64,000 nt of DNA from Cytobacillus sp. FSL H8-0458. GTDB lineage: Bacteria > Bacillota > Bacilli > Bacillales > Cytobacillaceae. Each line of letters opens with the position of its first letter. Position 1 is the stretch's first letter. The stretch lies in contig NZ_JBBOBR010000001.1 of the NCBI RefSeq assembly GCF_038002165.1, positions 4,032,001 to 4,096,000 on the forward strand, in the 5' to 3' direction. The position numbers and the translations under genes were made by a program. Below, piece by piece: positions 39,501-49,759 of this stretch. A model generated the notes under the pieces. It ran no database searches. It was given only the letters and a program-made list of their open reading frames with translations, and was not told where the DNA came from.

Positions 39501-40083
39501 GAACCGTAACGGGCAGTTTCCGAGTACGATCTATTCTGACGTATACGACGTCTTTGGCATCTGTTTCATACTCAAGCCATGCGCCGCGGTTCGGGATTAC
39601 GGTTGCTGTATAGCCTTTTTTCCCGTTTTTATCAAGCTTTCCACTGAAGTATACGCTCGGAGAACGCACTAACTGGGATACAATGACACGTTCCGCTCCA
39701 TTAATAACGAACGTACCTGTCTCTGTCATAAGCGGGAAGTCACCCATAAAGACATCCTGGTCTTTAACTTCGCCTGTTTCTTTGTTTACAAGACGCACTT
39801 TCACACGTAAAGGTGCAGAATATGTAACATCTCGTTCTTTCGATTCCTCAACGGAATATTTTGGTTCGCCAAGGCTGTAATCAATAAATTCAAGCGACAA
39901 ATTACCAGTAAAGTCTTCAATCGGAGAAATATCATGGAACATTTCTCGTAAACCCTCATCAAGAAACCATTGATAAGAAGAGGTTTGGATTTCGATTAGA
40001 TTTGGTAATTCTAAAACTTCACTGATTCGTGCGTAACTTCTACGTTGGCGGTGTCGTCCATACTGAACTAGTTGACCTGTCAA
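36529..40083 (-). CDS. rpoB: RNA polymerase subunit beta
   Basis: Beta forms half of the catalytic cleft and the rifampicin pocket. The 1184-residue protein has the rifampicin-region segment [22 protein letters not shown], which is the sensitive form, the [12 protein letters not shown] active-site motif, and an acidic C-terminal tail. I start at the TTG at 40083 ([13 protein letters not shown]), five bases after AGGGGTGA, as I recall for B. subtilis. A GTG three codons earlier overlaps that site. Confidence 0.98.
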   Translation of the reverse strand: MTGQLVQYGRHRQRRSYARISEVLELPNLIEIQTSSYQWFLDEGLREMFHDISPIEDFTGNLSLEFIDYSLGEPKYSVEESKERDVTYSAPLRVKVRLVNKETGEVKDQDVFMGDFPLMTETGTFVINGAERVIVSQLVRSPSVYFSGKLDKNGKKGYTATVIPNRGAWLEYETDAKDVVYVRIDRTRKLPVTVLLRALGFGSDQEIIDLIGDNEYIRNTLEKDNTESTEKALLEIYERLRPGEPPTVENAKSLLVSRFFDPKRYDLANVGRYKINKKLHIKNRLFGQKLAETLVDPETGEIIAEKGVTLDRRTLDRILPNLEKDIGFKTVSLLGGVVDDEVLLQSIKIYAPNEDGEKVINVIGNAYVEEAVKNISPSDIIASISYFFNLLHSVGDTDDIDHLGNRRLRSVGELLQNQFRIGLSRMERVVRERMSIQDTNTITPQQLINIRPVIASIKEFFGSSQLSQFMDQTNPLAELTHKRRLSALGPGGLTRERAGFEVRDVHYSHYGRMCPIETPEGPNIGLINSLSSFAKVNRFGFIETPYRRIDPETGKVTSRIDYLTADEEDNYVVAQANALLGDDGSFLDEEVVARFKGENTVVKRDRVDYMDVSPKQVVSAATACIPFLENDDSNRALMGANMQRQAVPLMQPEAPRVGTGMEYVSGKDSGAAVICKHEGIVEHVEAREVWVRRIQNVDGQEVKGDLDKYRMLKFIRSNQGTCYNQRPIVAVGNRVTKGEILADGPSMELGELALGRNVLVAFMTWDGYNYEDAIIMSERLVKDDVYTSIHIEEYESESRDTKLGPEEITRDIPNVGEDALRNLDERGIIRTGAEVKDGDLLVGKVTPKGVTELTAEERLLHAIFGEKAREVRDTSLRVPHGGGGIVLDVKVFNREDGDELPPGVNQLVRVYIVQKRKISEGDKMAGRHGNKGVISRILPEEDMPYLPDGTPVDIMLNPLGVPSRMNIGQVLELHLGMAARALGIHVASPVFDGAREEDVWSTIEEAGMARDAKTVLYDGRSGEPFDNRVSVGVMYMIKLAHMVDDKLHARSTGPYSLVTQQPLGGKAQFGGQRFGEMEVWALEAYGAAYTLQEILTVKSDDVVGRVKTYESIVKGENVPEPGVPESFKVLIKELQSLGMDVKILSGDEEEIEMRDLEDEDEVQQAESLTIAPETQNEEQVVTKE

Positions 40084-40142
40084 CTGATTCACCCCTCAAA
40101 TCAAGCGTTATTGTTGCTAATAGCAATTTATATCATCCTATA

Positions 40143-40201
40143 AGAAAAGCGATGAGCGCCTGCCTATCGGTTCAGGTATTAGCAACTGGATCCGATGGCG
40201 C
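40143..40201 (+). repeat. dispersed hairpin repeat, copy C, in the rpoB leader
   Basis: It opens with AGAAAAGCGATGAGCGCC, and TATCGG pairs with CCGATGGCGC across about 20 bases. Two further palindromes follow to 40246 (GCCAG/CTGGC and AGAAGCCGGGCTTCT). All lie in the 376-base rpoB-ybxB gap, in the rpoB leader RNA. The core hairpin of copies D and E is missing. Confidence 0.5.
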
Positions 40202-40434
40202 ACGAAGCCAGCCAGTAAAACTGGCCCAGAAGCCGGGCTTCTCCCCCAAAAAAGCACAGGGGCTTAAGCCAAACCTCCATTCTTATAAGACAAAAAGAAA
40301 AAGGGTTTTCACTTCAAAAACCACATTTTCACAATACGACTATTATTTTGTTAGCTTTCCCATTAAAACCAAATTTATACAACTATTAGATAAATTTAGT
40401 TATAAATAGAAATATAATATGTTGGCATTTTACA

Positions 40435-40463
40435 ATACTATCATAGCAAAAAAGTCAAGTCAA
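40435..40463 (-). promoter_or_regulatory. sigma-A promoter of rpoB-rpoC
   Basis: On the minus strand TTGACT (40458-40463) and TAGTAT (40435-40440) are 17 bases apart. The -35 overlaps the ybxB stop codon. The rpoB leader would be about 345 bases long. Confidence 0.7.
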
Positions 40464-41062
40464 TCTTTTTTTGCTCTTAAAATAAAATAGCCTTTTTTCT
40501 TTTCTGCTGTCTCCACTTCACCGAATAACTCTGTCAGTTTATCGATTGCAGATGGCGCACCCTGTTTTTTCTGGATGACAACCCATAGCTCTCCGCCCGA
40601 TATCAGAGCCTCAAAGCTTTGTTCAAAAATATCATGCACTATCTTTTTCCCGGCGCGGATTGGCGGGTTTGTCAGGATAGCCGCAAACTTATTGCCTTTC
40701 GTATTCTCAAGGCGGTCACTTTCATAGATTTGAACATTTTTTATGCCGTTCAATTCAGCATTTTCCTTTGCCAGGCCAAGGGCCCTCTCATTTACATCAA
40801 CCATATGAACAGTCCGTTCCGGCATAAGCTTCGCTGCAGTCAGCCCGATTGGCCCATATCCGCAGCCGACATCGAGAATATTCCCATCAGCTTCCGGCTG
40901 TTCAAATGTCTCGAGTAATAATTTAGATCCAAAATCCACTTCACCCTTTGAAAAAACACCGTTGTCTGTTTTAAAGCGGAATGGGAATTCCTTTAGAGTA
41001 TAGCTCCAGGTTTTAGGGCTGCTATCAACTTGCTGTGTTTTGGAATAGTAGTGTTCAGACAT
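40460..41062 (-). CDS. ybxB: class I SAM-dependent methyltransferase (RsmC-like, YbxB)
   Basis: The 200-residue protein has the SAM-binding motif ILDVGCGYGPIGLTAA and the catalytic NPPIRAGK motif of RsmC/RlmG-type guanine-N2 methyltransferases, so a role as 16S rRNA m2G methylase is plausible but not shown. It is a single-domain form, about half the length of E. coli RsmC. The start follows GGAGGTGA. It lies between rplL and rpoB as in B. subtilis and has its own promoter. Confidence 0.88.
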   Translation of the reverse strand: MSEHYYSKTQQVDSSPKTWSYTLKEFPFRFKTDNGVFSKGEVDFGSKLLLETFEQPEADGNILDVGCGYGPIGLTAAKLMPERTVHMVDVNERALGLAKENAELNGIKNVQIYESDRLENTKGNKFAAILTNPPIRAGKKIVHDIFEQSFEALISGGELWVVIQKKQGAPSAIDKLTELFGEVETAEKKKGYFILRAKKD

Positions 41063-41129
41063 GAAATCACCTCCAGGAGTATATATATGAAGATAAAAGG
41101 AGAATCACAAATTAAGTGGTTTCGAAGGA

Positions 41130-41158
41130 ATTATATAGGATTGCCCATTAAAAAGCAA
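41130..41158 (-). promoter_or_regulatory. sigma-A promoter of ybxB
   Basis: On the minus strand TTGCTT (41153-41158) and a perfect TATAAT (41130-41135) are 17 bases apart, after the rplL terminator. Confidence 0.7.
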
Positions 41159-41193
41159 AAAGTTAAAGGACAATGTATATTCGACTCCAAAAC

Positions 41194-41222
41194 AAAAAGC
41201 CCGCTTAAGCAGCGGACTTTTC
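41194..41222 (-). terminator. terminator after rplL
   Basis: On the minus strand GTCCGCT pairs with AGCGGGC over GCTTA and is followed by TTTTT. Confidence 0.9.
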
Positions 41223-41232
41223 ATAAAGGCTA

Positions 41233-41598
41233 TTACTTAACTTCAACGCCAGCTCCAACTTCTTCAAGCTTAGCTTTAACTTCTTCAGCTTCTTCTTTAG
41301 AAACGCCTTCTTTAAGAGCTTTTGGAGTGTTATCAACAAGTTCTTTCGCTTCTTTAAGTCCAAGACCTGTGATTTCACGTACCACTTTGATAACTTTGAT
41401 TTTTTGGTCGCCTGCAGAAGCAAGAACAACGTCAAATTCAGTTTGCTCTTCAGCAGCGCCACCAGCAGCAGCTCCGCCCATCATTGCTACTGGAGCAGCA
41501 GCAGTTACACCAAATTCTTCTTCAATAGCTTTTACTAAGTCGTTTAGTTCTAAAACAGTCATAGATTTAACTGCTTCAATGATTTGTTCTTTAGTCAT
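41233..41598 (-). CDS. rplL: 50S ribosomal protein L7/L12 (bL12)
   Basis: L7/L12 forms the mobile stalk that recruits translation GTPases. The 121-residue product has the N-terminal dimer domain ([30 protein letters not shown]), an Ala/Gly-rich hinge (about 35-52) and the C-terminal domain with [26 protein letters not shown]. It follows rplJ by 57 bases and shares its L10 leader. Confidence 0.98.
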   Translation of the reverse strand: MTKEQIIEAVKSMTVLELNDLVKAIEEEFGVTAAAPVAMMGGAAAGGAAEEQTEFDVVLASAGDQKIKVIKVVREITGLGLKEAKELVDNTPKALKEGVSKEEAEEVKAKLEEVGAGVEVK

Positions 41599-41655
41599 GA
41601 TTATGTTTCCTCCTTATTTTTGGTTTGAATCTATTAGTTTAACGCTAAAATTAAC

Positions 41656-42156
41656 TTACGCGCCTTGTTCTTCTTTTTGATCTGCAACAGCTTTTGCAGC
41701 AAGAGCAAGATTGCGGATAGGTGCTTGAAGTACGCTGAGTAGCATAGAAAGCAAGCCTTCGCGTGATGGTAGTTCAGCAAGAGCTTTGACATCTTCTACT
41801 GAAGCGATATTTCCTTCGATTACACCTGCTTTAATTTCAAGTGCTTCATGCTTTTTCGCGAAATCATTAAGGATTTTCGCTGGAGCAACTACATCTTCTG
41901 TGCTGAACGCGATTGCGTTAGGTCCAGTTAAAGACTCGTTTAAACCGGAAAGTTCAGCAGCTTCAGCAGCACGGCGAGTCATTGAATTCTTGTATACTTT
42001 GAATTCCACGCCAGCTTCACGAAGCTGTTTACGAAGTTCAGTAACTTCAGCAACAGTAAGACCACGATAGTCAACAACAACTGTTGATAAACTTGATTTA
42101 AGCTTATCAGCAATTTCGTCTACGATTTGTTTCTTTTGTTCGATAATGCTGCTCAT
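41656..42156 (-). CDS. rplJ: 50S ribosomal protein L10 (uL10)
   Basis: L10 anchors the L7/L12 dimers at the stalk base. The 166-residue product starts [20 protein letters not shown] and has [21 protein letters not shown] start at the ATG at 42156, after GGAGGTG; a 45-codon in-frame extension reads through the leader hairpin and is rejected. Expression should be controlled by L10 binding the leader upstream. Confidence 0.98.
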   Translation of the reverse strand: MSSIIEQKKQIVDEIADKLKSSLSTVVVDYRGLTVAEVTELRKQLREAGVEFKVYKNSMTRRAAEAAELSGLNESLTGPNAIAFSTEDVVAPAKILNDFAKKHEALEIKAGVIEGNIASVEDVKALAELPSREGLLSMLLSVLQAPIRNLALAAKAVADQKEEQGA

Positions 42157-42199
42157 CCTTACACCTCCTGTAGAATTTTCTACATTCATACCGTTCAAT

Positions 42200-42315
42200 A
42201 AAAAACCTCCACGACTTTGCAGACATGGAGGAAGTATACAATAGCAAGAAAAAGCAATTCTATCGTAATACCTCGGCAGGAAATTAAGCAATTAAGCACC
42301 TGCTGTCTACGGCAC
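42200..42315 (-). promoter_or_regulatory. L10 ribosomal leader with terminator
   Basis: The RNA has the L10-leader pattern GTAGACAGCAGGTGCTTAAT followed by CCTGCCGAGGT, in which AGCAGG pairs with CCTGC(T)-like bases. A terminator (CCTCCATG with CGTGGAGG, then T6, 42200-42232) follows. L10-L12 binding should favour termination and lower rplJ-rplL. Confidence 0.85.
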
Positions 42316-42345
42316 AAATGTTATTATATTTTAACAACAAAATAC

Positions 42346-42374
42346 ATATTACAGCATGTATTTTAGAATGTCAA
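42346..42374 (-). promoter_or_regulatory. sigma-A promoter of rplJ-rplL
   Basis: On the minus strand TTGACA (42369-42374) and TAATAT (42346-42351) are 17 bases apart, about 30 bases before the L10 leader. Confidence 0.8.
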
Positions 42375-42385
42375 TTGTTATTATT

Positions 42386-42508
42386 GTCCAGCTTCAGCGC
42401 CTAGCCCCTCGAGGTCATAAGCCAATCCTCCCGGAAAGGTAAAGAACACCTTTCAGTGAGGCTCGTCTTATGCTTGTCGGGGCTGGGCAAGGCGCTTACG
42501 CTTTTCTA
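42386..42508 (-). repeat. dispersed hairpin repeat, copy D
   Basis: Read on the minus strand, it runs from TAGAAAAGCGTAAGCGCC to AGGCGCTGAAGCTGGACA. Stems are AGCCCC/GGGGCT, GCATAAG/CTTATG and AAAGGT/ACCTTT around GTTCTTT. The TAG that begins the element is the rplA stop codon. It is nearly the same as copy E except for paired changes. Confidence 0.85.
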
Positions 42509-43204
42509 TTTCACTGCAACAGATGAAGGATCTACTTTAACGCCAGGTCCCATTGTAGAAGTAACAGAAACGTTCTTCATGTAAGTTCCTTTAGCAGCAG
42601 CAGGCTTCACTTTCATCATTGTGTCGAAAATTGTGTTGAAGTTTTCAACAAGCTTTTCGTCTTCGAAAGATACTTTACCGATTGGCACGTGGATGTTACC
42701 AGCTTTGTCAACACGGTATTCAACTTTACCTGCTTTGATTTCGTTAACTGCTTTTTGAACGTCAAAAGTAACTGTGCCAGTCTTAGGGTTTGGCATTAAG
42801 CCTTTAGGTCCTAATACGCGGCCAAGTTTACCAACTTCACCCATCATGTCAGGTGTAGCAACGATTACATCAAAGTCGAACCAGCCTTGGCTGATTTTGT
42901 TGATGTATTCAGAATCGCCTACGAAATCTGCTCCAACAGCTTCTGCTTCTTTCGCTTTTTCACCCTTAGCGAATACAAGAACGCGCTGAGTTTTACCAGT
43001 TCCGTTTGGAAGAACAACTGCTCCACGGATTTGCTGGTCAGCTTTCTTAGGGTCAACTCCAAGGCGGAATGCTACCTCAACAGTTGCATCAAATTTTGCA
43101 AAATTAGTTTTCTTCGTAAGTTCAATTGCTTCAGCAATCGGGTAAGCTTTTGAAGAATCAACAAGCTTCACAGCTTCAGCGTACTTCTTACCTTTTTTAG
43201 CCAT
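42506..43204 (-). CDS. rplA: 50S ribosomal protein L1 (uL1)
   Basis: L1 forms the E-site stalk and helps release of deacylated tRNA. The 232-residue product starts [19 protein letters not shown] and has the [15 protein letters not shown] segment. I start at the ATG at 43204, after GGAGG; a 40-codon extension into the gap is rejected. The stop codon TAG is the first triplet of repeat copy D. It follows rplK by 158 bases. Confidence 0.98.
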   Translation of the reverse strand: MAKKGKKYAEAVKLVDSSKAYPIAEAIELTKKTNFAKFDATVEVAFRLGVDPKKADQQIRGAVVLPNGTGKTQRVLVFAKGEKAKEAEAVGADFVGDSEYINKISQGWFDFDVIVATPDMMGEVGKLGRVLGPKGLMPNPKTGTVTFDVQKAVNEIKAGKVEYRVDKAGNIHVPIGKVSFEDEKLVENFNTIFDTMMKVKPAAAKGTYMKNVSVTSTMGPGVKVDPSSVAVK

Positions 43205-43253
43205 TTTTATTTCCTCCTTGATTGTGGTTTTAGCGGAATAACCTCCCACGCTT

Positions 43254-43295
43254 AAAAGCGGAGGCGCCTCGGTCGAAGGCGCCTGCGCTTGACAG
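43254..43295 (+). repeat. minimal hairpin repeat, copy F, between rplK and rplA
   Basis: AAGCG-G-AGGCGCC pairs with GGCGCCT-G-CGCTT over a short loop. These are the two end arms of the repeat family (AAAAGCG...GGCGCC and GGCGC...GACAG) with the core missing. A second hairpin with AGGTTGCGA/TCGCAACCT lies at about 43303-43337, with no T-run. Confidence 0.6.
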
Positions 43296-43362
43296 AACAA
43301 AGGTTGCGAGTGAACCAAATTCAACGTCGCAACCTCATCCCTTAATCTGCTTCATACATGGA

Positions 43363-43788
43363 TCAGTCTTCGATAACGATACCCATGCTGCGTGCAGTAC
43401 CTTCAACCATACGCATTGCAGCTTCTACGCTTGCAGCGTTTAGATCAGGCATCTTTGTTTCAGCAATCTCGCGTACCTTGTCACGCTTGACTGTTGCTAC
43501 TTTATTACGGTTCGGTTCACCAGAACCAGACTCGATTCCAGCCGCTTTCTTAAGAAGAACTGCAGCAGGAGGAGTTTTCGTAATAAATGTAAATGAACGG
43601 TCTTCAAAAACCGTGATTTCAACAGGAATGATTAAGCCAGCTTGTTCAGCTGTGCGAGCGTTAAATTCCTTACAGAATCCCATGATGTTAACACCTGCTT
43701 GACCTAGTGCCGGTCCTACCGGTGGTGCAGGGTTCGCTTTACCTGCAGGGATTTGCAGCTTTACAAGTTTGATTACTTTTTTAGCCAC
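43363..43788 (-). CDS. rplK: 50S ribosomal protein L11 (uL11)
   Basis: L11 forms the GTPase-associated centre with 23S rRNA and is needed for RelA activation. The 141-residue product has [24 protein letters not shown] and the C-terminal [25 protein letters not shown]. The start is GTG (43786-43788), six bases after GGAGGTG. Longer in-frame readings have no site. It is first in rplK-rplA with its own promoter. Confidence 0.98.
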   Translation of the reverse strand: MAKKVIKLVKLQIPAGKANPAPPVGPALGQAGVNIMGFCKEFNARTAEQAGLIIPVEITVFEDRSFTFITKTPPAAVLLKKAAGIESGSGEPNRNKVATVKRDKVREIAETKMPDLNAASVEAAMRMVEGTARSMGIVIED

Positions 43789-43923
43789 GAGACACACCTC
43801 CTTAAAGTCCGTGATGTGGTAATAGGGAAAGTTCCCTCCCACTCAACTTATAGTCTTTATATTAAGATAAAGAACTTTTAACTACTGTCCAGTCTCTTTG
43901 TCCGAGACATACTGACCTTTGAA

Positions 43924-43952
43924 ATATTATCACTTTTCAAAGCCAATTTCAA
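43924..43952 (-). promoter_or_regulatory. sigma-A promoter of rplK-rplA
   Basis: On the minus strand TTGAAA (43947-43952) and TAATAT (43924-43929) are 17 bases apart. A small GTCTC/GAGAC hairpin lies in the leader near 43911-43927. Confidence 0.65.
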
Positions 43953-43999
43953 GTTTTTTTACAAAGATATATAAAAGTACTTTCACAGAAGGCTGATTC

Positions 44000-44533
44000 T
44001 TACAGTTTTTCAATCTGTGAAAAATCAAGTTCAACCGGCGTGTCACGGCCAAACATGTTCACAAGCACTTTAATCTTCGCCTTATCTTTATCAATATCTT
44101 CAATGGAGCCTGTGAAGTTCGCAAACGGACCTTCTTTCACCTTAACGGTTTCGCCGATCTCAAAGTTGATATCAAAGCGGGCTTCTTCAACACCCATATG
44201 CTTAAGAATATGAGTAACTTCCTCAGGCAATAGCGGAGTCGGCTTTGAGCCTGAACCTGCCGAACCTACAAATCCGGTTACACCCGGAGTATTTCTTACT
44301 ACATACCATGAATCATCTGTCATAACGATTTCTACGAGTACATAACCAGGGAAGACCTTGCGCTTCACTACTTTTTTCTTGCCGTTCTTCAATTCTGTTT
44401 CTTCTTCTTCCGGGACTACCACCCGGAATATTTTATCTTGCATACCCATTGATTCAACACGCTTCTCCAGATTGGCTTTCACTTTATTTTCATAGCCGGA
44501 GTACGTATGAACAACATACCAATTCTTTTCCAT
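44000..44533 (-). CDS. nusG: transcription elongation/antitermination factor NusG
   Basis: NusG binds the RNA polymerase clamp and affects pausing; in Bacillus it promotes pausing at T-rich sites. The 177-residue protein has the NGN domain (WYVVHTYSGYENKV, FPGYVLVEI, VRNTPGVTGFVG) and the C-terminal KOW domain (VKEGPFANFTGSIEDID). It follows secE by 132 bases with a possible attenuator in between. Confidence 0.98.
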   Translation of the reverse strand: MEKNWYVVHTYSGYENKVKANLEKRVESMGMQDKIFRVVVPEEEETELKNGKKKVVKRKVFPGYVLVEIVMTDDSWYVVRNTPGVTGFVGSAGSGSKPTPLLPEEVTHILKHMGVEEARFDINFEIGETVKVKEGPFANFTGSIEDIDKDKAKIKVLVNMFGRDTPVELDFSQIEKL

Positions 44534-44594
44534 TCACGAGGACTTGTTCGTCCTTCCCTCCCTGTATTCAACAATTTATAATTTTTCTCCAAAT

Positions 44595-44618
44595 TAAAAA
44601 ACCCGTTTCCGGGCTTTG
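44595..44618 (-). terminator. terminator/attenuator between secE and nusG
   Basis: On the minus strand AGCCCG pairs with CGGGTT over a GAAA tetraloop and is followed by a T-run. nusG has no clear promoter of its own after it, so partial read-through is expected. Confidence 0.75.
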
Positions 44619-44665
44619 CAAATGTTTCCTGTGTTATTCTCCATTATACCATGGAAACTCAGGGG

Positions 44666-44848
44666 TTATTCAAGAATTATACGAATCAATTCAGAAATTC
44701 CCAGGTCAATCACTGCAAAAAACAGAGCGAAGAACGTAACTGTAGCAAGAACGGTAACAGTATAGCTTGTCAGCTCTTTGCGTTTAGGCCAGCTGACCTT
44801 TCTCATTTCCCGGCCAACTTCACGGAAAAAATTCACGATGCGCTGCAT
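44666..44848 (-). CDS. secE: preprotein translocase subunit SecE
   Basis: SecE clamps the two halves of SecY. This is the short Gram-positive form, 60 residues, with the amphipathic segment FFREVGREMRKVSWPKRKEL and one membrane segment (about 30-50). The start at 44848 follows GGGGGTT. The in-frame reading upstream starts with TTG and lacks a site. It lies between rpmGB and nusG. Confidence 0.97.
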   Translation of the reverse strand: MQRIVNFFREVGREMRKVSWPKRKELTSYTVTVLATVTFFALFFAVIDLGISELIRIILE

Positions 44849-44983
44849 TTCGTAACCCCCAACTTTCAAAAGATATATCCTTTAACAAGAAGCGAAAGCG
44901 GCTTCAAATCAGACCGATCTTCCAATCTGCATAAAACAGCTCAGCTTCAGTCTATTAAAAGAACAAACTTCTTATCTATATAA

Positions 44984-45127
44984 TCACTTTGTTTCTTTAT
45001 GGATCGTATGAGCACTGCATGTGCTGCAGAATTTTTTCAATTCCAGCCGTACAGCATCATTTTTGCCCGCAGTGGAATAATTCCTGGAACCACATACAGA
45101 GCATGCCAAAATTACTTTTTTCGTCAT
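44984..45127 (-). CDS. rpmGB: 50S ribosomal protein L33, zinc-binding (bL33)
   Basis: L33 is a small 50S protein at the E site. The 47-residue product has zinc ligands Cys9, Cys12, Cys34 and Cys37, so it is the zinc-dependent form; zinc-free paralogues are common elsewhere in Bacillus genomes. I start at the ATG at 45127; a longer in-frame reading crosses the promoter. It is the first gene before secE. Confidence 0.96.
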   Translation of the reverse strand: MTKKVILACSVCGSRNYSTAGKNDAVRLELKKFCSTCSAHTIHKETK

Positions 45128-45152
45128 ATTTCCACCTACTAACGCCCTTAAA

Positions 45153-45181
45153 ACTTTAACACGCACCCTAAAACATGTCAA
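45153..45181 (-). promoter_or_regulatory. candidate promoter of rpmGB-secE-nusG
   Basis: On the minus strand a perfect TTGACA (45176-45181) and a weak TAAAGT (45153-45158) are 17 bases apart. Confidence 0.55.
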
Positions 45182-45218
45182 TAACTGCAAAAAAAAGCAT
45201 GGTGTTAGGAAATTTTGT

Positions 45219-45875
45219 CTACAGGGAAAATTCGCGCACTTCCAGATATCTTTCCAGCTTTCTTTTCACCCGCTGAAGAGCATTGTCAATCGATTTAACA
45301 TGGCGGTTCAGTTCTTCGGAAATTTCCTGATAGGACTGCCCATCCAAATAAAGAGCAAGCACCTTGCGTTCAAGGTCACTCAAAAGCTCAGACATTTTCA
45401 CTTCAATATGATCAAATTCTTCCTGGTTGATAATCAGCTCTTCAGGGTCCATAACCTTCGCCCCGGAGATAACATCCATAAGCGTTCTGTCCGATTCCTC
45501 ATCATAAATGGGCTTGTCCAGAGACACATATGAGTTCAGCGGAATATGCTTTTGGCGGGTCGCCGTCTTAATGGCGGTTATGATTTGCCTGGTGATGCAC
45601 AGCTCGGCAAACGCTTTAAATGAAGACAGCTTGTCCTCTTTAAAGTCGCGGATCGCCTTGTATAAGCCAATCATTCCCTCTTGTACAATATCTTCTTTAT
45701 CTGCGCCAATCAAAAAATAGGATCTTGCTTTTGCCCGGACAAAGTTGCGGTACTTATGAATCAGATAATCCAGAGCCTCACTCTCGCCCTTATGAACGAG
45801 CTCCACTATTTCTTCGTCCTCAAGCTGGATAAAGTCTATAAGATTTTCGTCGATTGTCTTGAAGTCAGCACTCAC
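45219..45875 (-). CDS. sigH: RNA polymerase sigma factor SigH (Spo0H)
   Basis: Sigma-H drives early sporulation and competence genes during the transition phase. The 218-residue product has region 2 ([34 protein letters not shown]) and region 4 ([28 protein letters not shown]). I start at the GTG at 45875, giving the same length as I recall for B. subtilis; a 40-codon extension to 45995 runs through the promoter. It follows rae1 by 70 bases. Confidence 0.97.
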   Translation of the reverse strand: MSADFKTIDENLIDFIQLEDEEIVELVHKGESEALDYLIHKYRNFVRAKARSYFLIGADKEDIVQEGMIGLYKAIRDFKEDKLSSFKAFAELCITRQIITAIKTATRQKHIPLNSYVSLDKPIYDEESDRTLMDVISGAKVMDPEELIINQEEFDHIEVKMSELLSDLERKVLALYLDGQSYQEISEELNRHVKSIDNALQRVKRKLERYLEVREFSL

Positions 45876-45911
45876 TAGGATCCCCCCGACCGTACAAGCA
45901 TGGTTAGAAAC

Positions 45912-45941
45912 ATTATACAGCACGGTTTTTTCAAGCGTCAA
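45912..45941 (-). promoter_or_regulatory. candidate sigma-A promoter of sigH
   Basis: On the minus strand TTGACG (45936-45941) and a perfect TATAAT (45912-45917) are 18 bases apart, in the rae1-sigH gap. In B. subtilis this promoter is repressed by AbrB; the AT-rich surroundings fit but prove nothing. Confidence 0.65.
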
Positions 45942-45945
45942 CCGC

Positions 45946-46455
45946 TCATTGGCCCCCTCTGCGCCATTTTTCAAAAATTTCTGCCACTTCATCACTGAGA
46001 GGTATCTTGGAAACTGGCTTTTTCTCCTGAATTTTTTTTACTTTTTTTTCAATGCTGCTTTCAATCAAATTCATTTCATTCAGCAGCTCCCTCGCTGATT
46101 TTCTTAACGCCCCCTGGCCAAATATGACCCATTGCTCTGTGAAATCGGAGGTTGCCACATGAATTTGGGTTTTAATATTGCTGAGATCGATAGCCAGTTT
46201 TTCGATGCGTTCGTCGGCCGTTTCATTATTCCGCGTGAAAATAACTTCGATCTTTGAATTCTTAAACTTTTTTTCCGTGCCCTTTACATAGTGGGCATCA
46301 AACACGACAATCACTCTGTACCCGGAATATCCCTGGTACTCGGCCATTTTTTCGATCAGACGGTCTCTGGCTGATGATAAATCCTTGTTTTTGAGCTCCC
46401 TGAGTTCTGGCCAAGCACCAATTATGTTGTATCCGTCAACAAGAAGGATGTCCAT
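45946..46455 (-). CDS. rae1: ribosome-associated endoribonuclease Rae1 (YacP)
   Basis: Rae1 enters the ribosomal A site and cuts translated mRNA at certain codons. The 169-residue protein has the NYN/PIN-like domain with acidic residues in ILLVDGYNIIGAW, VIVVFDAHYVKGTE and TRNNETADERIEKLA, and a basic C-terminus. It starts 2 bases after rlmB and belongs to the cysE-cysS-mrnC-rlmB-rae1 group. Confidence 0.95.
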   Translation of the reverse strand: MDILLVDGYNIIGAWPELRELKNKDLSSARDRLIEKMAEYQGYSGYRVIVVFDAHYVKGTEKKFKNSKIEVIFTRNNETADERIEKLAIDLSNIKTQIHVATSDFTEQWVIFGQGALRKSARELLNEMNLIESSIEKKVKKIQEKKPVSKIPLSDEVAEIFEKWRRGGQ

Positions 46456-46457
46456 TT

Positions 46458-47201
46458 TTATCCCTCAAGCGGGTGCCGTTTCCGATAAACCTCATACATG
46501 AGCAGTGCAGCCGCAACTGATGCGTTAAGGGAAGTAACGTGTCCAGCCATCGGCAGGTTAATGAGGAAGTCGCATTTATCGCGAATCAGGCGGCCCATTC
46601 CTTTACCTTCGCTGCCAATCACAAGACCTAAAGGCATCGCTCCATCCATCTGGCGGTAGTCCTGTTTCCCTTTTGCATCCGTACCGGCGATCCAGACGCC
46701 TCTTTCTTTTAATTCATCAATCGTTCTGGCCATATTGGTGACACGGACAACGGGAATATACTCGATCGCACCTGTTGAAGCTTTAGCTACTGTTGCTGTC
46801 AGCCCGACCGCTCTCCTCTTCGGAATAATGATCCCATGGGCACCGACTGCATCAGCCGTTCTCATGATGGATCCCAGATTGTGCGGATCTTCAATTTCAT
46901 CCAGCAGCAGGAAAAATGGTGCTTCATTTTTCTTTTCTGCAGCAGCAAACAGATCATCGATTTCTGCGTATTGATACGCAGCAACCTGTGCGATGACGCC
47001 TTGATGATTTCCCTCTGCCATCCCATCTATTTTTTTCTTTGGCACAAACTGGACCAGCACCCCGGCGGACTTCGCCAAACCGATTACCTGCTGCATCTGC
47101 CCGCTTTGCGATCCTTCTGCAATAAAAATCTTATTAATATCCCTCTCTGACTTCAATGCTTCAATGACGGGATTCTTCCCAATGATAAAATCCTGGCTCA
47201 T
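46458..47201 (-). CDS. rlmB: 23S rRNA 2'-O-methyltransferase RlmB (YacO)
   Basis: This SpoU-family enzyme methylates the ribose of a guanosine in 23S rRNA (Gm2251 in E. coli numbering). The 247-residue protein has an N-terminal substrate-binding domain ([11 protein letters not shown]) and the SpoU knot with [31 protein letters not shown] and [22 protein letters not shown]. Its ATG overlaps the mrnC stop (ATGA). Confidence 0.95.
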   Translation of the reverse strand: MSQDFIIGKNPVIEALKSERDINKIFIAEGSQSGQMQQVIGLAKSAGVLVQFVPKKKIDGMAEGNHQGVIAQVAAYQYAEIDDLFAAAEKKNEAPFFLLLDEIEDPHNLGSIMRTADAVGAHGIIIPKRRAVGLTATVAKASTGAIEYIPVVRVTNMARTIDELKERGVWIAGTDAKGKQDYRQMDGAMPLGLVIGSEGKGMGRLIRDKCDFLINLPMAGHVTSLNASVAAALLMYEVYRKRHPLEG

Positions 47202-47623
47202 TTTACCGCTCCTCCTTTCTTTTTCTCAACTAAATCTATGGATTCCAGAATCAGCTCTTCCATCCGCTCCTGTCTTTTCGCTAAAAACAGATAGCCGATC
47301 AGCGATTCAAAAGCTGTGCTGTATCTGTATGTTTGGACATCTGTATTCTTCGGCACCGAACCGGACTTGGCATTCCGCCCCCTGCGGACGACTGCCAGTT
47401 CTTCTTCTGTCAGCCGTTCAGCGTCTATTAATTCATGAATGATCAGAGACTGGGCTTTTGCAGAAACATACCGGGTCGCCTCCTTATGGAGAAAATGAGG
47501 CCGAACCCGTCCATTTTGCAGGAGATGGTGGCGTATATAGGTCTCAAATACCGCATCTCCCATATACGCCAGGGCAAGACTATTCAATTGTTTTTCATCT
47601 ATTTTGTTATCATAGTGAAGCAT
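47198..47623 (-). CDS. mrnC: mini-ribonuclease III MrnC
   Basis: Mini-III is an RNase III-like dimer without the double-strand RNA-binding domain; it matures 23S rRNA by cutting both ends. The 141-residue protein has the catalytic RNase III signature [20 protein letters not shown] with Asp and Glu. It lies between cysS (3-base gap) and rlmB (4-base overlap), as in B. subtilis. The ribosome-binding site AAGAGG lies in the cysS end. Confidence 0.96.
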   Translation of the reverse strand: MLHYDNKIDEKQLNSLALAYMGDAVFETYIRHHLLQNGRVRPHFLHKEATRYVSAKAQSLIIHELIDAERLTEEELAVVRRGRNAKSGSVPKNTDVQTYRYSTAFESLIGYLFLAKRQERMEELILESIDLVEKKKGGAVK

Positions 47624-47626
47624 TGC

Positions 47627-49010
<1,384 letters not shown>

Positions 49011-49030
<20 letters not shown>

Positions 49031-49679
49031 GAATCTGGCTCCTTTCTTTCCTCAATGTTTCCACTTCCGTTTTTAATTCCCGCAGCTCCTCCTCCAGTTC
49101 CTTAAACCGGTCTGCAATTGGATCGGGAAGATCACAATGATTTAAATCTTTGTTAATTTTCACTCCATCCCGGACTTTCACTCTTCCAGGTATCCCGACT
49201 ACTGTTGAATTTGGCGGAACCTCATGAAGAACAACAGAGCCTGCACCGATCTTAGAATTCTCCCCAATCGTAATAGAGCCCAAAACCTTCGCGCCGGTTG
49301 CAATCAGCGCGTTGTCCTTAATGGTAGGATGGCGCTTGCCTTTTTCCTTCCCGGTTCCTCCCAGTGTCACACCCTGAAAAACCGTTACGTTATCACCGAT
49401 TTCACATGTTTCCCCGATGACAACCCCCATGCCATGGTCGATAAAAAAGCGTCTGCCGATCTTTGCTCCCGGGTGAATTTCAATTCCTGTGAAAAAGCGG
49501 CTGATCTGGGAAACCACTCTTGCAAGAAAATAAAACTTCCGCTTAAAAAGAGCGTGGGCAATGCGGTGTGACCAGACAGCATGCAATCCTGAGTAGGTTA
49601 ATATTACTTCCAAATAACTTCTTGCTGCCGGATCCTGTTCAAATACCACTTCGATATCTTCCTTCATTCTTGCAAACAT
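49011..49679 (-). CDS. cysE: serine O-acetyltransferase CysE
   Basis: CysE makes O-acetylserine, the carbon acceptor for cysteine synthesis. The 222-residue protein has the left-handed beta-helix hexapeptide repeats ([31 protein letters not shown]), with His in DHGMG, and [16 protein letters not shown]. The start follows AGGAGGGG. It is the first gene after the Cys T-box and overlaps cysS, so cysteine supply and tRNA charging share control. Confidence 0.97.
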
Positions 49680-49759
49680 GGTTCATTTCCCCTCCTGACG
49701 TAGATCTCCATTTTTATAAATGTTTTTTTCATATACTAATTTGTTGCGGATTTTGCATA

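Noticed and set aside
36660..40083. Possible rifampicin-resistance change in rpoB or streptomycin change in rpsL
   Set aside because: The resistance regions of rpoB ([22 protein letters not shown]) and rpsL ([11 protein letters not shown]) read as the sensitive type.
40029..40409. Plus-strand 126-codon frame across the rpoB start and its leader
   Set aside because: It spans the rpoB start, repeat copy C and AT-rich leader DNA; composition is not protein-like.
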